In this document: one piece after another, positions 1 to 12,700 of the stretch
Layout of the letters: each line of letters opens with the position of its first letter
Numbering within the stretch: position 1 is the first letter of the stretch
Origin: Patiria pectinifera
Lineage: Eukaryota; Echinodermata; Asteroidea; Valvatida; Asterinidae
Length of the DNA: 64,000 nucleotides
Direction: 5' to 3'
Assembly: GCA_029964075.1 (NCBI GenBank)
Contig: CM057136.1
Coordinates: forward strand, 13,504,381 to 13,568,380
Notes under the pieces: model-generated
The model's input: only the letters and a program-made list of their open reading frames with translations
Told to the model about the DNA's origin: nothing
Databases searched by the model: none
Program-made: the position numbers and the translations under genes

Positions 1-1290
1 TGGAAAATGGAGAGTTAAAAACGGCACATAAAGCAACTGAAAATTTGCTTTCAGATTCGTTAAAATTATATGAAATTTTCAGCCTGAACTATTTCAATTG
101 CTCTACGAAAGCTTCACAAAAAGGGCCTTAAAATGACACAAACTTGCCTTAAGTTTTATCGAAAATATCTGCCGTCGATAATCTTAAAAATATTGGAAAA
201 TGCAGGTCAAGTATGCCATATACACAATGCTAGTCACGACGAGAAACTGGCTAACAACGTCTGAACTTCGCACTAGTACGAGCGTTTGTGATGCACTGTG
301 TGTGGTGGGCCGGCAATGAGACTCGTTTCACGGTATAGGATTTCGGTGAAACACGCTGCATCGTTTCACTTCACATACCAGTAAAACTTCCTCAAAATAA
401 ATTCATGAACACGGGAAATACATACACAGACAAGAGAGATCAAGTTTTGTGAATAAGCTTGCAAAGATCGTCCTTCTCAATCGTTGTTTTCTTGGCATTT
501 TTACGATGTCTATTCCGTCCGGCCTGCACGCAAAACACTGTACGGCAGGCAGTGCATTGCACCGCGCGCGACTATTACATTGACTGGTTACCGCATTTTC
601 ATCATGCCTTCATTGGGACTTAGTGCGCGGCGCAGCGGGAACCAGTCATTGCTGCACTCGCACGTACGGGCCCACGTGTTTTCATGCAGCTCTACGCGAT
701 ATGCAGATTGTGCACACACAGTATACAACCGCTGCCGGCTGTACACACACGATCTTATACAGTACGTACGAGCTCGGTGTTCGTTCATTTTTAGCGATGT
801 CCAGCGGCATATTAACGTGAGTTTGGGCATTATACCAACGAAAAATACGTGTAGCTTAAGACTTAAAATCCTTTGCGTTTTTATCACTTCTTATTTTTAA
901 ACTTCCCGTGTTTGACGAGCCCTCTTTTGGATTTCTGAGGAGCGCTATTTTTGGCGCTCCTTCGAGACAGTCGAGGAGCGCAGTAGGAGCGCCTGCGCGA
1001 TCGCGCTCCTTAAAAATGAAGGACTGCAATACTATATTAACGTTTTCAAAATGTCACTATCAAATGTCAGGTGATAGAGAAGGGGTAATGGTTTTGGCTG
1101 TATGCACTATGCAATGCATTCATTATGTTTATAATGTACATTAAAAAAAACTTGCATTATGAATCAATTGATCATTGATCAATCGGCAAGTTATTTTTGC
1201 GAGCGGCAGAACTGCGGAATTCGGTTCCACAGCAAAACCAAATCAAGGTGAAAGACATAAAATAATTGAAATAAAACACCTAAAAAGGAC
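1..1290. other. No gene seen; locally CpG-richer stretch at about 480-900
   Basis: Open frames near 484-900 lie on both strands in the same place, show no family features and are probably composition effects. The higher CpG content might mark a regulatory region; nothing firmer can be said. Confidence 0.3.
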
Positions 1291-1297
1291 TTGATTT

Positions 1298-1458
1298 TGC
1301 CGGACTCGAGCCGGACTCGAAGCCGAGTCCTCGAGTCCTTGGGGTCCGAGTCCGAGTCCGAGTCCGAGTCCTTGAGCAAAGGACTCGAGTCCAAGTCCGA
1401 GTCCTTGAAAAAAGGACTCAAGTCCGGACTCGAGTCCGAGTCCCGAGTCCGAGTCCTA
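1298..1458 (+). repeat. GGACTC/GAGTCC hexamer tract
   Basis: Irregular tandem GAGTCC units interrupted by short A-rich pieces; opens frames encoding Ser-Glu or Asp-Ser runs on both strands that are not genes. Confidence 0.85.
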
Positions 1459-1459
1459 C

Positions 1460-4340
1460 AACACTGCCACAGTGCAAGTCCAAATCAACCAAGTTGCCAC
1501 CACCTGCTGTGTGCACAAATAACACAGTACATGTACATGTACATACTTTTTGTTTGTTAGTGTGGGGCTTTTCCTTTAATCTATTACATATGCACTGAAA
1601 ATTCATCATAAAGTAAACACAGCTATCTCCTTTCAACCCATATGCAATAAGTTATCTAAACAATGTCCTAATAAAGGACTGTAAGCTAGGATGTGTGTAT
1701 TTTTCTCAGAGTACAGTGTACATGTGCCAGCAACAATTGCCGTGGTCCTCTTGAACCTTGCCCCAAGTAGTTTCCTCGTGTCGAATTTGCCTGTCAATCA
1801 CTAGTACATGCATATGTAACAAATGGAATATGTCCGATCTACTTCAGGTTTGATTAAAAAAAACTATTTGCGCAGTAGGGTTGTACTGAATATACTGAAC
1901 ATTCGATTATCCAGTGAATGATATCTCAAGAAGATGAGTAATCTTTTAAAACTTTCAATTATTAGCTAGTCAGCTATCCCCCCCCAAAAAAAATATTGAT
2001 TAGATACACGATGTTCTTAATATTTTACTATTATAGCCAATTTTGAACAAATGCAAACACAACCCAATCAGCGGCCCATGCATTAAATTCCCGACCAGCT
2101 TAAGCTGGCGAATTGTAAAACTTGATCGGTGCGTTTCAAAATCAACTTTGAATAATTACAAAATTATTCAAACAAATGCACAGCTTTTTTTGCACAGATA
2201 TTTTCATAAATTGTACGATAGGTGCCATTATGAATATCAACCCTTTTCAAGTTAAAGTCCAAAGTAGCATTTGGATTCTGTTAAGCCAATCTGTGCCAAG
2301 AATTTGTGTTCAAGCGTGGACTTTTGTGGGGCTGTGAAAAGGATACTCTCTATCGGCTCTTTTAGCACTAACAGGATAACAATATTTGAGTGTTGAATAT
2401 TATTGGACTCTTGAAGCAAAATTGATATTAGCACAAATGAAGAGCACATCTATACTGACCATCAGGCAAAATACGTAAATTTTTAGTGCCATTATGAAGA
2501 CTATCAAAAAAGTTTGCATAAAAAAAATTTATGAGGAATATTTATTATTTTCCATAAATTTATAACCTTTTTGATGACTTATAACCAAATGCCACGTACA
2601 TGTAATCGTATCATGTATAATTTTATGAATAAAATATCTTTTACCGCACAACTTATTGTTACTGGTAGTTTGCTCGATCAGATTCGACACAAGTTTTAAG
2701 AAATTTTGATTTAGATTCTGTGTTAAACCTTAGACGTAAACTACATGCATTTAAGCAAAACTGTTCTATTGTCAAATTTGGGTAAAACTCGAAACTTTCA
2801 TTGTATTGTTCTTTATCAAAATTCGTTATGAATGTAACAATATTTTGAATGCATTGTGCAGTAAAGGGATAGATAATATCACTGAAATGGAATACTCATT
2901 ATTTCACTTTTGAATTTCCAAAAATATGTTTTGCATCCATTTTATTTTAACAGTAAACATTACTCATACATCTTCGTGGGCCACTGTGGGGGTGTTTATA
3001 AGTGTTTATACATGTATGTTTATAATGTTTATAAATGTTAATAAAGAATGCACTAAAGGTTTGATCATGCTTATTGAAGTGAAATAGAAGCATTTTCCTT
3101 TACAATGGGCAGTGTAGGCATGCAAGTGGGAAATCACAAATAAATAAACTGCAAGCTTTACAAACTTTTGTGCAGTATTTTTCCATTTTCAATGACACAC
3201 ACAGGAAGTGAAAAATGAGGAAATCAGCCGATCCCAGGAAAACTTGCCTTCCTTCCTGATGGAGGAATTTAATCAAACCACCAAAAAAAAGTCAATGAAC
3301 ATTTCTGGTCAGTTTTCTTCTAGCTCCATGGTCTCCGTGAAGAATATTCATGAAAACATCTGGCCATAAAAACTGGAATATTGATATTCCTTTTCCGTCT
3401 TATCTGGAGAGATTTATCAATGGACTTGATAGCAATGTATTTTGACCTTTGGAATGTAAAACATGTAGTTGCCTGGCAATGGATGGGGGCTTAATGCTGG
3501 CAAAATTGATAAATGTTTAATACTGTACAGTAGCGCTGACAAGGAAGTCGGCCATTTTTCATTTGAAAAATCACTAGATGACACAATGGAGGAAAAAAAT
3601 GCAAAAAAAACCCCCAATATATTTACATGTATGCACACTGCATTAAAGGTGGAAATGGGTGAACTTTTCTTAGACAGTAGTCATTTGATTGTAAAACAAA
3701 AATTCAATACAATTTTTACATTTTTGCTTTAAAACCCCAAGAATCCTCTAAAATAACGATGGCATATCTGCAATATTAAAGCAGTGTTCATCAGACCTAG
3801 TCACCACTGCAAAACTTTCTGGACGAAAGATTCATGGTCATGGCACAACACGTTGAACAGATATAAAATCCAGCCGCAGGGTTTAATGCCTGCTTGACTA
3901 AAATTTAAACTTAATGTACCGTATATCCTGGAAAATATTAATCTTTATTATTGATATAAACATTGCACTCAAAACAATGCAAAAAACCGGCTGTGCCATG
4001 CACTAAATTCTGAGAGTTTTATTGAATTGGCAGGGGGGAAAATTAATTATAAAACAGGAACAACTTTCCATCAAATTAGGTCTAAACAACTGACACACGT
4101 ATCGCAACAACACACGGGCAATTTTGCACAACAGCAACAAACAGCGCACTCCGTGGGAAGGGAAAAGAGGCCATTTGTGCTCTCTTCCCACAATACTTCG
4201 ACTTGTCATGCATTGTACAAATTCACTCAAGCAAAATTTGGATGGGAAAGAAAACTTGCAACCTGACGCTACTTCGGCGGTTGTGTACAAAGTCAATGGA
4301 GAGTCAAGAATTTTTTTTCAGTATTTCCTAACAAAACTGG
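1460..4340. other. AT-rich intergenic DNA, nothing recognised
   Basis: Short A and T runs and a TGTTTATA-type simple stretch near 2995-3045. No frame with coding character. Confidence 0.5.
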
Positions 4341-4343
4341 AAA

Positions 4344-4407
4344 TGTACATGTAGTTTAAGCTTCTACCAAGCTGAAAATTAGTGGGCAAGCTTTCATCCA
4401 CTCCTGT
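4344..4407. repeat. Left arm of 64-bp inverted repeat around the endonuclease remnant
   Basis: Matches the reverse complement of 4752-4815 at 62 of 64 positions by eye. Begins TGTACATGTAGTTTAAGC and ends CATCCACTCCTGT. Could be the pseudo-LTR pair of a Penelope-like element. Confidence 0.85.
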
Positions 4408-4412
4408 TCTCC

Positions 4413-4723
4413 CTGTTTGTGACAGTTCCTACGTTGGAGAAACAGGGAGAACATTAAAGGAGAGATTGAAAGAACACAAACGAGCTCTGGACTGAACAAT
4501 CCATCTCTTTCAGCAGTTGCAGAACACGCCCTTAATACTGGACATAACATTGGATGGGACAATGCCCACATTATCGACTTTGAAACACATTTCTGGCCAA
4601 GAAAGGTGAAAGAATCCATGTGGCTCAAAAGGATTAATCCCTCACTGAATAGGGACTCTGGTTACTCATTATCACCTATCTACGCTCCAGTGATCTCTGG
4701 ACAACAGACAGCAAGAAACTGAG
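4413..4723 (+). pseudogene. GIY-YIG endonuclease fragment of a Penelope-like retroelement (broken)
   Basis: A conceptual translation shows SSYVGETGRTLKERLKEHKR, the GIY-YIG core seen in Penelope-like elements. In a neighbouring frame follow LSAVAEHALNTGHNIGWDNA, then PRKVKESMWLKRINPSLNRD and GYSLSPIYAPV, which are the distal blocks of the same domain. A frameshift after the first block (stop near 4494) breaks it, and no reverse transcriptase is present. The fragment sits exactly between two long inverted repeats. Family assignment rests on recognised motif order. Confidence 0.75.
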
Positions 4724-4751
4724 TACACAATCGCTTGGCTTGAGAAAGTCC

Positions 4752-4815
4752 ACAGGAGTGGATGAAAGCTTGCCCACTAATTTTTAGGTTGGTAGAAGCT
4801 TAAACTACATGTACA
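4752..4815. repeat. Right arm of the 64-bp inverted repeat
   Basis: Begins ACAGGAGTGGATGAAAGC and ends ACTACATGTACA. It pairs with 4344-4407 with two mismatches, so the two arms are young or homogenised compared with the decayed ORF between them. Confidence 0.85.
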
Positions 4816-7505
4816 GGTTATGATCACCCCAACCAATGAAAATTTTCTGTATTAAAACTGGAAATGTTACTCAGTCCCAGATTAATGTCTTATCATCATT
4901 TTTTGCAATGACTGACCTTTATTGCGATGATATATGAAGAAAAAAATCAGCACCAGGTTGTAACATTCTGGTGTAGGCCCCCTACATGAACTGTAGGACA
5001 TCACAAACTTTTTATATCTAGTCAGTTGTGTCGGTCCCCCCAAAAAGCAAAACTTTTTGTTAAAACAATCTGAAGAAAGTCCCATCATGGCTATTGTTTA
5101 TTCGCCTTTTAAAAAAAAATAGAAAGCTCAAAAACAGGCCTAGGCTAACAAGTAACAGTATTACAATACGTATCATGGATTGTATGATGTACAAATACAA
5201 TGCGTGGTAGTTCAATTCCGACTTCCATGCACATGCACTGCAGGTGGCGTATCCGCTCTACAAAAATCATTGTGCACCAAAAACGTTTGGCAGATGACTG
5301 GCCAAAACTTGCAAAAAGGTCAAGCCCAAGCCGACATAAATACCCAAACCAGGTCAATACTAGTTGTCACAAAGAAGACTTTTCAGTCGTTTCCCTGAGC
5401 TCGCTTACCTGTTGAAGAGTGAAGAACAGCAACAAGTTTACGACTCGAGAATTCGGCAGGAAGTTTTCAGCAAAAATTACCAGACGGCGCGGCGAGAATG
5501 CTGCTTGTCAAGTGATCCGTGCCGTACGTACGTGCATGCAACAACCACTAGCACTGCACTGCGCGCCGCACGTCCTTTTGTACTGTGTACTTCCGTATTA
5601 AATCCCAGATGTGACCTTTCACCTGTAGACTTGACTCAAGACAAAAACAGATTCAACGGAACAGGATATCGTGCGTTTGAACATGACCATTTCGCCTCAT
5701 TTCGGGCGCAAAGGGTTCGATCGCATTGAAAAAAGACTAATGAGTGTTTACACACGTTTACCGCGCATAGCAAATAAGCCGGCCAACGCCCCACACTTTT
5801 TTTTTGTCCCGTTGGAAAAAACGCGTCACGATACGCAAGGGTGCATGTATTAATGTACATGGTTTGAACAGTGCAACAAATAAAATAAAGTAAACAACGA
5901 AAATATTGACAATAAAACTCACCCGACCAGAATACAATGACCAGCCGACAAAGTTTTTGATCAATGATATTCAAGAGGTTTTTTGTTGTACTATACTGGG
6001 ATACAAATGTTTACGGATGGAAAATTGTTTTATTTTCTCAAAAAACTTTACCGAAATTTTCTCAAAAACTTTACCAAAATGTTGACATTTGTGACTGGTA
6101 ATTTCAGTATTTTTTTCAAATGGAACCTAAGTGGGAAACAGTGCTATATGTCTCGAAACTTTTCAAATTTCGAGCCTTATGTAAAAGGTGCAAATAATAT
6201 ACATGACACAAAAAAATTGTGTTTCGAGAGTCGTACAACTTTATCTGTCACCGTTTGAAGGTTTAATTCCAGATTTACAAATTAAAGGAACTGTGTGTAC
6301 ATACTTCAATGCTGCAGATAGCTGCGCGTGAGAGTTAATATTTAGCATGTTAAACATGCATCTTTCGGATATCTTTATTTTGCGATTAGCCGAGTCGTAA
6401 AAGGAATGTGCTTACAGAGGACAATCACATGTCTTAATTTTTGGTTAAACAAAGAACGGAAACTGAATGGTGCAACACATTACGACATTCACAAATCGGG
6501 AAAGCAATAGTCTTCAAGTCAGTTTTCTTTGTTTAACCAAAAATAAATATGGGAAAAAATATTAAAGTTTTATAAGAAATGTCAAAGACGGGAAATCTGA
6601 ATTTCAGTTTTAAAAGAAAATGTGGCATTCAATTTGCACACGATTAAATATGATAAATTGGACACATCTGACCAGGAAAACAGGTCACATTTGGACAGTT
6701 TCATCAACTTTTCAAAATATCATTGGGTATAATTTCTCTGAAATTTTCTTTCATTTTGTCATTTCTTGTTAACGAGTGTCGCATTATTTAAAGGTCTCCC
6801 TTTAAAAAAAAATCTCAAAATTTTTGAGAATATGTGTCTCATTTTCTTTGACCAAATCACCTCCAACCTCATCCCCACAGCAAGATTCAAAGCTATTTCC
6901 TTGGGAACAGTTTTATTCATACTGGGAATAAGGTTGGTACAAAGTTGAAGCTTACAATAAAGAGCAAATATAAAAAAAAAAAAATTATACACAGGCCTTT
7001 GCAAAACATCACTTCATAATTACATATCATATAACATTGGAGGTTTACAATTTTAACAGTTTTTGTTGACTTTAAAGCACGATGTAAAAGCTAAATGAAA
7101 ACTAAAGACTAGGATACCGTGAAGTTGTTGATGAAAACAAACTTGACATTCAAAAAGCACCTTTCCCAAATCATTTAGCAGATTCTCTTTACTTTAAGAA
7201 TGAAGCTTTACTTCCGAAAAAAAACTTGGTCACTCTGTAGAATTTTCTCAGGGAAAACCTACAACTGGAAGATTTTCTGTTTACTGCAACAAAAATAAAA
7301 TCAGTTATGTTCTATGTATGTTGATAGTTATTTCGTAATTTTTACAAGCCGTTGCTACGGGAATGCAAGTAATGGAATGATCCAAATCACATGGAATGAT
7401 ACGGAATGTGAAAAATGGAAAGAACAAAGTCTGGTACCTAGTGTCAACCCAACTGTATCCGATGTAATTAGGGTCCTAACCAAGCTGACTACTCAAGAAA
7501 GAGGT
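4816..7505. other. Intergenic DNA, nothing coding recognised
   Basis: A CpG-richer patch near 5440-5600, a partial 22-bp duplication (CTCAAAAACTTTACC) at 6036-6077 and the fold-back at 6434. No gene supported. Confidence 0.45.
6434..6546. mobile_element. Small fold-back element
   Basis: TTAATTTTTGGTTAAACAAA at 6434 is matched in inverted form by CTTTGTTTAACCAAAAATAA near 6527-6546, with further pairing of GAAACTGA / TCAGTTTTC. Confidence 0.6.
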
Positions 7506-7636
7506 CGTGTCCGAATCAACTGGCTGCGGCTGGGAGTAATAACACACATGTCTATGGCAAGTGGCTGTAGCCACAAGCCAATGGCTTCCATAGGGGCACA
7601 TGCTATTCTCAGCCGCAGCCACAACTTTCAGACACG
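7506..7636. mobile_element. 131-bp near-complete hairpin (fold-back) element
   Basis: The left arm starts CGTGTCCGAATCAACTGGCT; the right arm read backwards starts CGTGTCTGAAAGTTGTGGCT. Pairing continues through GGCTGCGGCTG and CTATGG to the centre. Could be a MITE or a transcribed hairpin. Confidence 0.7.
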
Positions 7637-7639
7637 GCC

Positions 7640-9729
7640 CGAGTTAGCAGTGAAGTCAATCACACAAGTCAAACCACAAATTACGTCAAACAGGAGATAA
7701 ACAATGACAAAGGATGCCACTGTCACAATTTGTCAAAATGGCTCGTCACTCGATTGAGATTCTGAATTTCTGGATTGACTTACGATTTCTGGAAACAACG
7801 TTGCAGAAAAGACTTTATTATGCCTGGCAACAGTTTTAAAAAATAAAATCCTTAACTACCTTAAACTTTTCTTGATTTGTATCGTGTTTGTGAACAAGAT
7901 TGGAAAGTAAAATTATGCTACTTGACAGTTACATAAGACAGCCCCTGCAACAGCATGAACGTTGAGACAAAACAGTGCAACAAGGAATTTAATAAACATA
8001 TAATTACATGTAACTACCAAATTATATAAATCAATGAAAGAATAGTATCATCACGGAAAGACCAATCAACTACTCTCTTTACTTTCAAGAAAACCTACAC
8101 ACAAACTCAAAAAAAAAATGTCTAGCTACATTATTTAAGAACAATCGAAAGCCGAAGAAGTCCAAATGCAAAAACTGAAAAATTAATATATTCTTTGCAC
8201 TTTTACAATATATATGAGTGTGTGTGTATATATGCAAGCAAATTCAATTCGGATTTCGTATTTACAAGAAAGATTTTTAATCCTTGGAAACGATATGGAA
8301 AACATTATTTTCATTAATAAAAGACACATTTTTGATACTGTTAACAGCTACCACCATTTGTTCTGAAAATTTGCAGGTTTTTTGTTTTTTTGTCAGTTAA
8401 AAATATGATACTGGCAATTTTAAAGTCGTGTTATCAAAAAATCCCCCGAATGTAATTCTAACACCATTTCATTATCAATCTTATCGTTTACAATTGCATA
8501 AAGAAACCATTATAAGAAATATCATTAATAGTTAATTCATTACCAATTTACATGATTCTGTCTCAAATTGTTTTTTTGTTTTTTTGCATAATTAGTTCAG
8601 CACGTCTTTTACTGTCAAAGACCTCAGCTGATTGTTTAAAACGGGACATTTGTGGAAAAGTTGTGAAAAATTATTTCTCAGAGCACATTCATTGGCATTT
8701 TGTTTTACTGGTAATCTATTAACTTCAGGTACTAGTTACTGGTCACTAGTTATGCTAGTTACTGGTCACTAGTAAGGCTAGTTACTGGTCACTAGTTAGG
8801 TGGGAACAAAATGTGAATTCTTAACTTGTATTCTTACTTTACACTCATGCATTTGGAAAAGAGGAATTTTTTCAGACCCGTCCTGCTGCAGCCATCTTTG
8901 TATGGTTCCCTGAAGTCCTGGCATTGCTCACTTCAACAACTGCAACACCAGCACCATACTATTCTGATCGCGTCACCTTTCCACCAATTACCATTCCGCG
9001 TATCAGAGATGTTTTCATATTATACATGTGAACAGCATTTCAGATTGAAAGTTTTTCAGGAAATGCGCAACAAAATTATCTGTCCTCAGGAGCTATGATC
9101 AGTTGCTCCCCCCCCCCCCAAAATTTACATGAACAATTTTCATGAACAATTTCAAAAACATGACTTTTTCGATGTAAATGTTCCACAAATAATGGGAATG
9201 TCTATGTCAGAAACACTTTTGACTTGGAGACGTCTAGTTCCCTGACTCCTTGTACAAACTTGGAGGCAGTGAACAAAAGTAAAACGTGACTTAGTTACAA
9301 ACAGACTGGTGCCAAAACCCAATTAAGTGACCCCCTGAATTAACTGACTGCTCGGTTTGATAATTTACACTCACAATCATTTTATACTTGGAACAGGGAA
9401 CTAGACTTTGAACAAAAACATTTGAACCAATAAAATAAAAGTGCCAACAGCACAGGGTGGAAAAATGAATGTGTATCCAGTTGCAATATTTGAGCAATTG
9501 GGGTTAAACAGTAAGGTAGGGATTTATGAAACAAGTTATCATTTGGACTACTTCAAAATCTTCTGAAGTGGTGGGACAAAATTTATCCTTTTGACAACAA
9601 ACCACCGTGGTTATTTGTGAAACAAATTCTTTGAAGGAACGTGCATTGCGAGCTCAGTGTTAAACGCAAAGCGGGGCTTTACGCGTGTCGCGAAAGATGA
9701 AAATCACTGGTGTGGCGAAAGCTGCTCGT
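7640..9729. other. 3' flank of the gelsolin-like gene, no further gene
   Basis: Probably includes the 3' UTR below 9730 on the minus strand; no convincing minus-strand AATAAA is close. A GT/TA simple repeat is at about 8215-8236. Confidence 0.4.
8731..8799 (+). repeat. 23-bp tandem repeat, three units
   Basis: Unit GCTAGTTACTGGTCACTAGT plus three variable bases, three times; each unit contains ACTAGT-type inverted symmetry. Confidence 0.85.
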
Positions 9730-12700
9730 TTAGGCAACCGTGGCGGCATGGAACGATCGGGATTCCTTGCCTTGCTTGACGACGGTCACCGACAAAAGAG
9801 GGTGGCTCGTGTTACTGAGATAGTTCTGGAACGGAGAAAATACAAAAGTATTGCTGAGGAATTTCTGTTCTGATTAGTCATTATTTGAGCGAGAGGTGCT
9901 CAGTAGTTTTTGAGTAAGACAAAAAAATATTGGAAGGGGAGGCTGTCTTATTTGGTTGAGTGTAGTTCACATTTGTGAGCATGATGAACTATCTGCTCTT
10001 TTGTTCGCAAAAATTAACTTTAAAACTTGACATTTTGTTTGCAAATGTTCTGAGATTTGTGTTTGTGGTTACTGAACACTTTCATGGATTCTGCCTCTTC
10101 ACCTTTTTTTTTTCATATCTAAGAAATCGAGGAAGGAACTAGGAGTTAACTATATAATGAAAATAATGTGGCGCTTATGTAGCGCTTTATACCAAAGGTC
10201 TCAAAGGGCTTCACAATTATTACCCCTGTTCATCAGACCATGAGACCAGTTTCTGCAGCAGCTCGAGATCAGCGCATTCTGGTCTCTACCTTCACAGGTA
10301 CCTATTTATACTCCTGGGTGGAGAGAGGCAATTGCAGTAAAGTGTCTTGCCCAAGAACACAAGCACCATGTTCAGGGTTTGAACCCCTGTACCGCGGCAC
10401 GTGAGTCGAACACCGTAACCATTGAACCACAGCGCCCCACTTATTCAAGGTAAACTTGTGAAACACAGCAATGAAATATTTGTTTGAGAAAAAAAAATAC
10501 TCACATGTGCATAACTCATGCCGTTCTGCTTCTCGGCATCACTGGCTCCCGACCCAATCCAGACAAAGCATTCTTTTGTCGTGTCAAGAATAAAGACATC
10601 CTTGGGACAAAAAAGAAAGGAAAATACAACAAAACTGTGAGAAAAAATAGAAAGACGGGAGTTTTGGATAACAGCATCAGAACGTTCTAAAATGGCAGGG
10701 GGGAGGGTTGACCAGTTCATGCCGGAATGATTTTGACAAGAACAAAACGAGGCGCGGGATTACTTTTCACTCGAACCTCAAGCCAGGCGGGTTGAAGCCA
10801 TCACCCTCGGGCAGCACACTCATATTTCTGGCCTCACTCACTGCGAGCGGGTCGCTGACACATTTTTCCGGCCTCGCTCCCTGCGTGTTTATCCGTCATC
10901 CGTTCCGAATACCGCAAAACCTTTGCAGGTATACACGTCATCCGGCACAAATTGGTTTAAGTAAACATGCCCCTGTCTCTGTTGCAGGGGATCCAAGCGG
11001 GCAGGGAGGAAACAGAGGTCATGTTTTAACAATTTGGAGGGGGAAAAAATAATCTCCAGCATCTGTCACTTTTGCCCTGGAACATATTCCAGTGCAAAGC
11101 CTTATTATCTCCAATCCACTAACAGTTGCTGTACACTCAGCGTTGTCCAGTAACCGCAGAAGCTTTGCGGTAGCTTATTATTTAGAGCAACTGCCATGGC
11201 GTGGTCTGAAACTATGGGATCCGTGCACAAGTACCCCCTCACTGGCAAGAAAGGGAGAGTTCAGGAGACCATCCGGTGTGACATTCGAACGCTCTCATTT
11301 GACGTTCACGCGAAGACGTTACGGCTTTGTGCACATTCAAAATAAATTGGGTTTTCTTCCTAGCGTCTATGAACACAAAACTTTAAACAGGTCAGTAAAA
11401 CAATATTTGCTATAAACTACCAACCCCCAAATCCATCTATTTCTGAAAATTACAGCAAAAGCGAATGTTGCATATCACCTTTACTTGTGAGAGACAGTAA
11501 GCTGTAAACTAGGACACGGCAAAAAATTTCCACTTTTTTTTTTTAAATTATCGCGTGAAAATATAACAATGCTAGATTCAGAGCACTTACTTCAGGTGAC
11601 AGGTTGCTCCTGCTAAGGCCGCCCTCGCTTGAAATTGCAGTGAACTCCAACTCCCCAGATTTATCTGACAGCCTGACGTTGAAAAATACAAACACAAAAA
11701 TTTGAGCATAAAGATACTTTGTCAAACTCTGTCAAGCGGACAACAATGCACAGTACAGGATTTGCAGCTCCCTTGCTGTGCAGGCTTGTGACCTACGTTG
11801 CCATCGGCACACTTGCGGTATTCGTGGTTTCGTTACCCGAAATAAACATACAAATAAGCAAGTACAAAAATAAAGATCATAACAACTAATCCTTCTTCTT
11901 ACTTGAACATGGCCGGTTCGCTGTTGTCTGGTTCGTCATCGGCTTCGTCTTCATCCTCGGGAGACTCGGTGAAGTCGGAGAAGCAGCCATGCCCGAGGCT
12001 CTCCACGACTTCATTGGTCGCCCTGCCGCGAGTACTCTTGATCTTCTGAATTTCCTCCGATCCCTGAAAGAGAACAAAACACGAACAAATTGGGTTACTT
12101 TTTTTTTCTCCAGAATCCAACTCGTACCGTTAATTTGAAATTGGAATACTCCACAGGTTTTTTTTGAGACATCTACAGAAGTTGTTCTTGACCGCAAAAT
12201 ATTTTGATTTTTTTAGATGAACAAAGAAATTGACTAGAGCGGGGTTTGTATCTGCAACCTCTGTATTGCCGTTCCGGTGCTCTTACCAACTGAGCTATCC
12301 TGCCCTATGTCGGGGGTTCCCCAATTAGTCAATGTCTTCGTTCAAGGGGCGCTAGTCAGAAGCCCTAAACTCGTACACGCCATGTAGCCGGGGGTCAGGC
12401 CAAAAGTCACGATGCTAGCAACACTAGCGAGAATTGACGTTGGGGTCGATGTGAACATTCCAGTGTGTTTACTAGTCCGGTGCCGTCAATGTATAACAGA
12501 CATACAACGTATGGCACCAGACTAGTGAACATGCTCGAAGGCTCCGTCATCGTGTTCAACCGTCAATCGGAAAAAGTGGACATACTTTCTCCCCATTGTT
12601 TGTACACTTAATTTTTTAAAGAATGCATACAGAAAAGACAACTGTAGGAGACAGTAACAACATGTGAAACAGCCCCGAAGAAAACAAATCTCTACTTGGC

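Noticed and set aside
484..900. 138-codon plus-strand frame in a CpG-richer patch
   Set aside because: Overlapping open frames on the other strand, no recognisable domain; probably base composition.
1291..1560. Open frames encoding Ser-Glu and Asp-Ser runs
   Set aside because: Produced by the GAGTCC hexamer tract on both strands; no other coding character.
7314..7700. 128-codon plus-strand frame
   Set aside because: About a third of it is the hairpin element at 7506-7636.
9685..9873. 62-codon plus-strand frame rich in basic residues
   Set aside because: It is the exact antisense of the last coding exon of the gelsolin-like gene (9730-9825).
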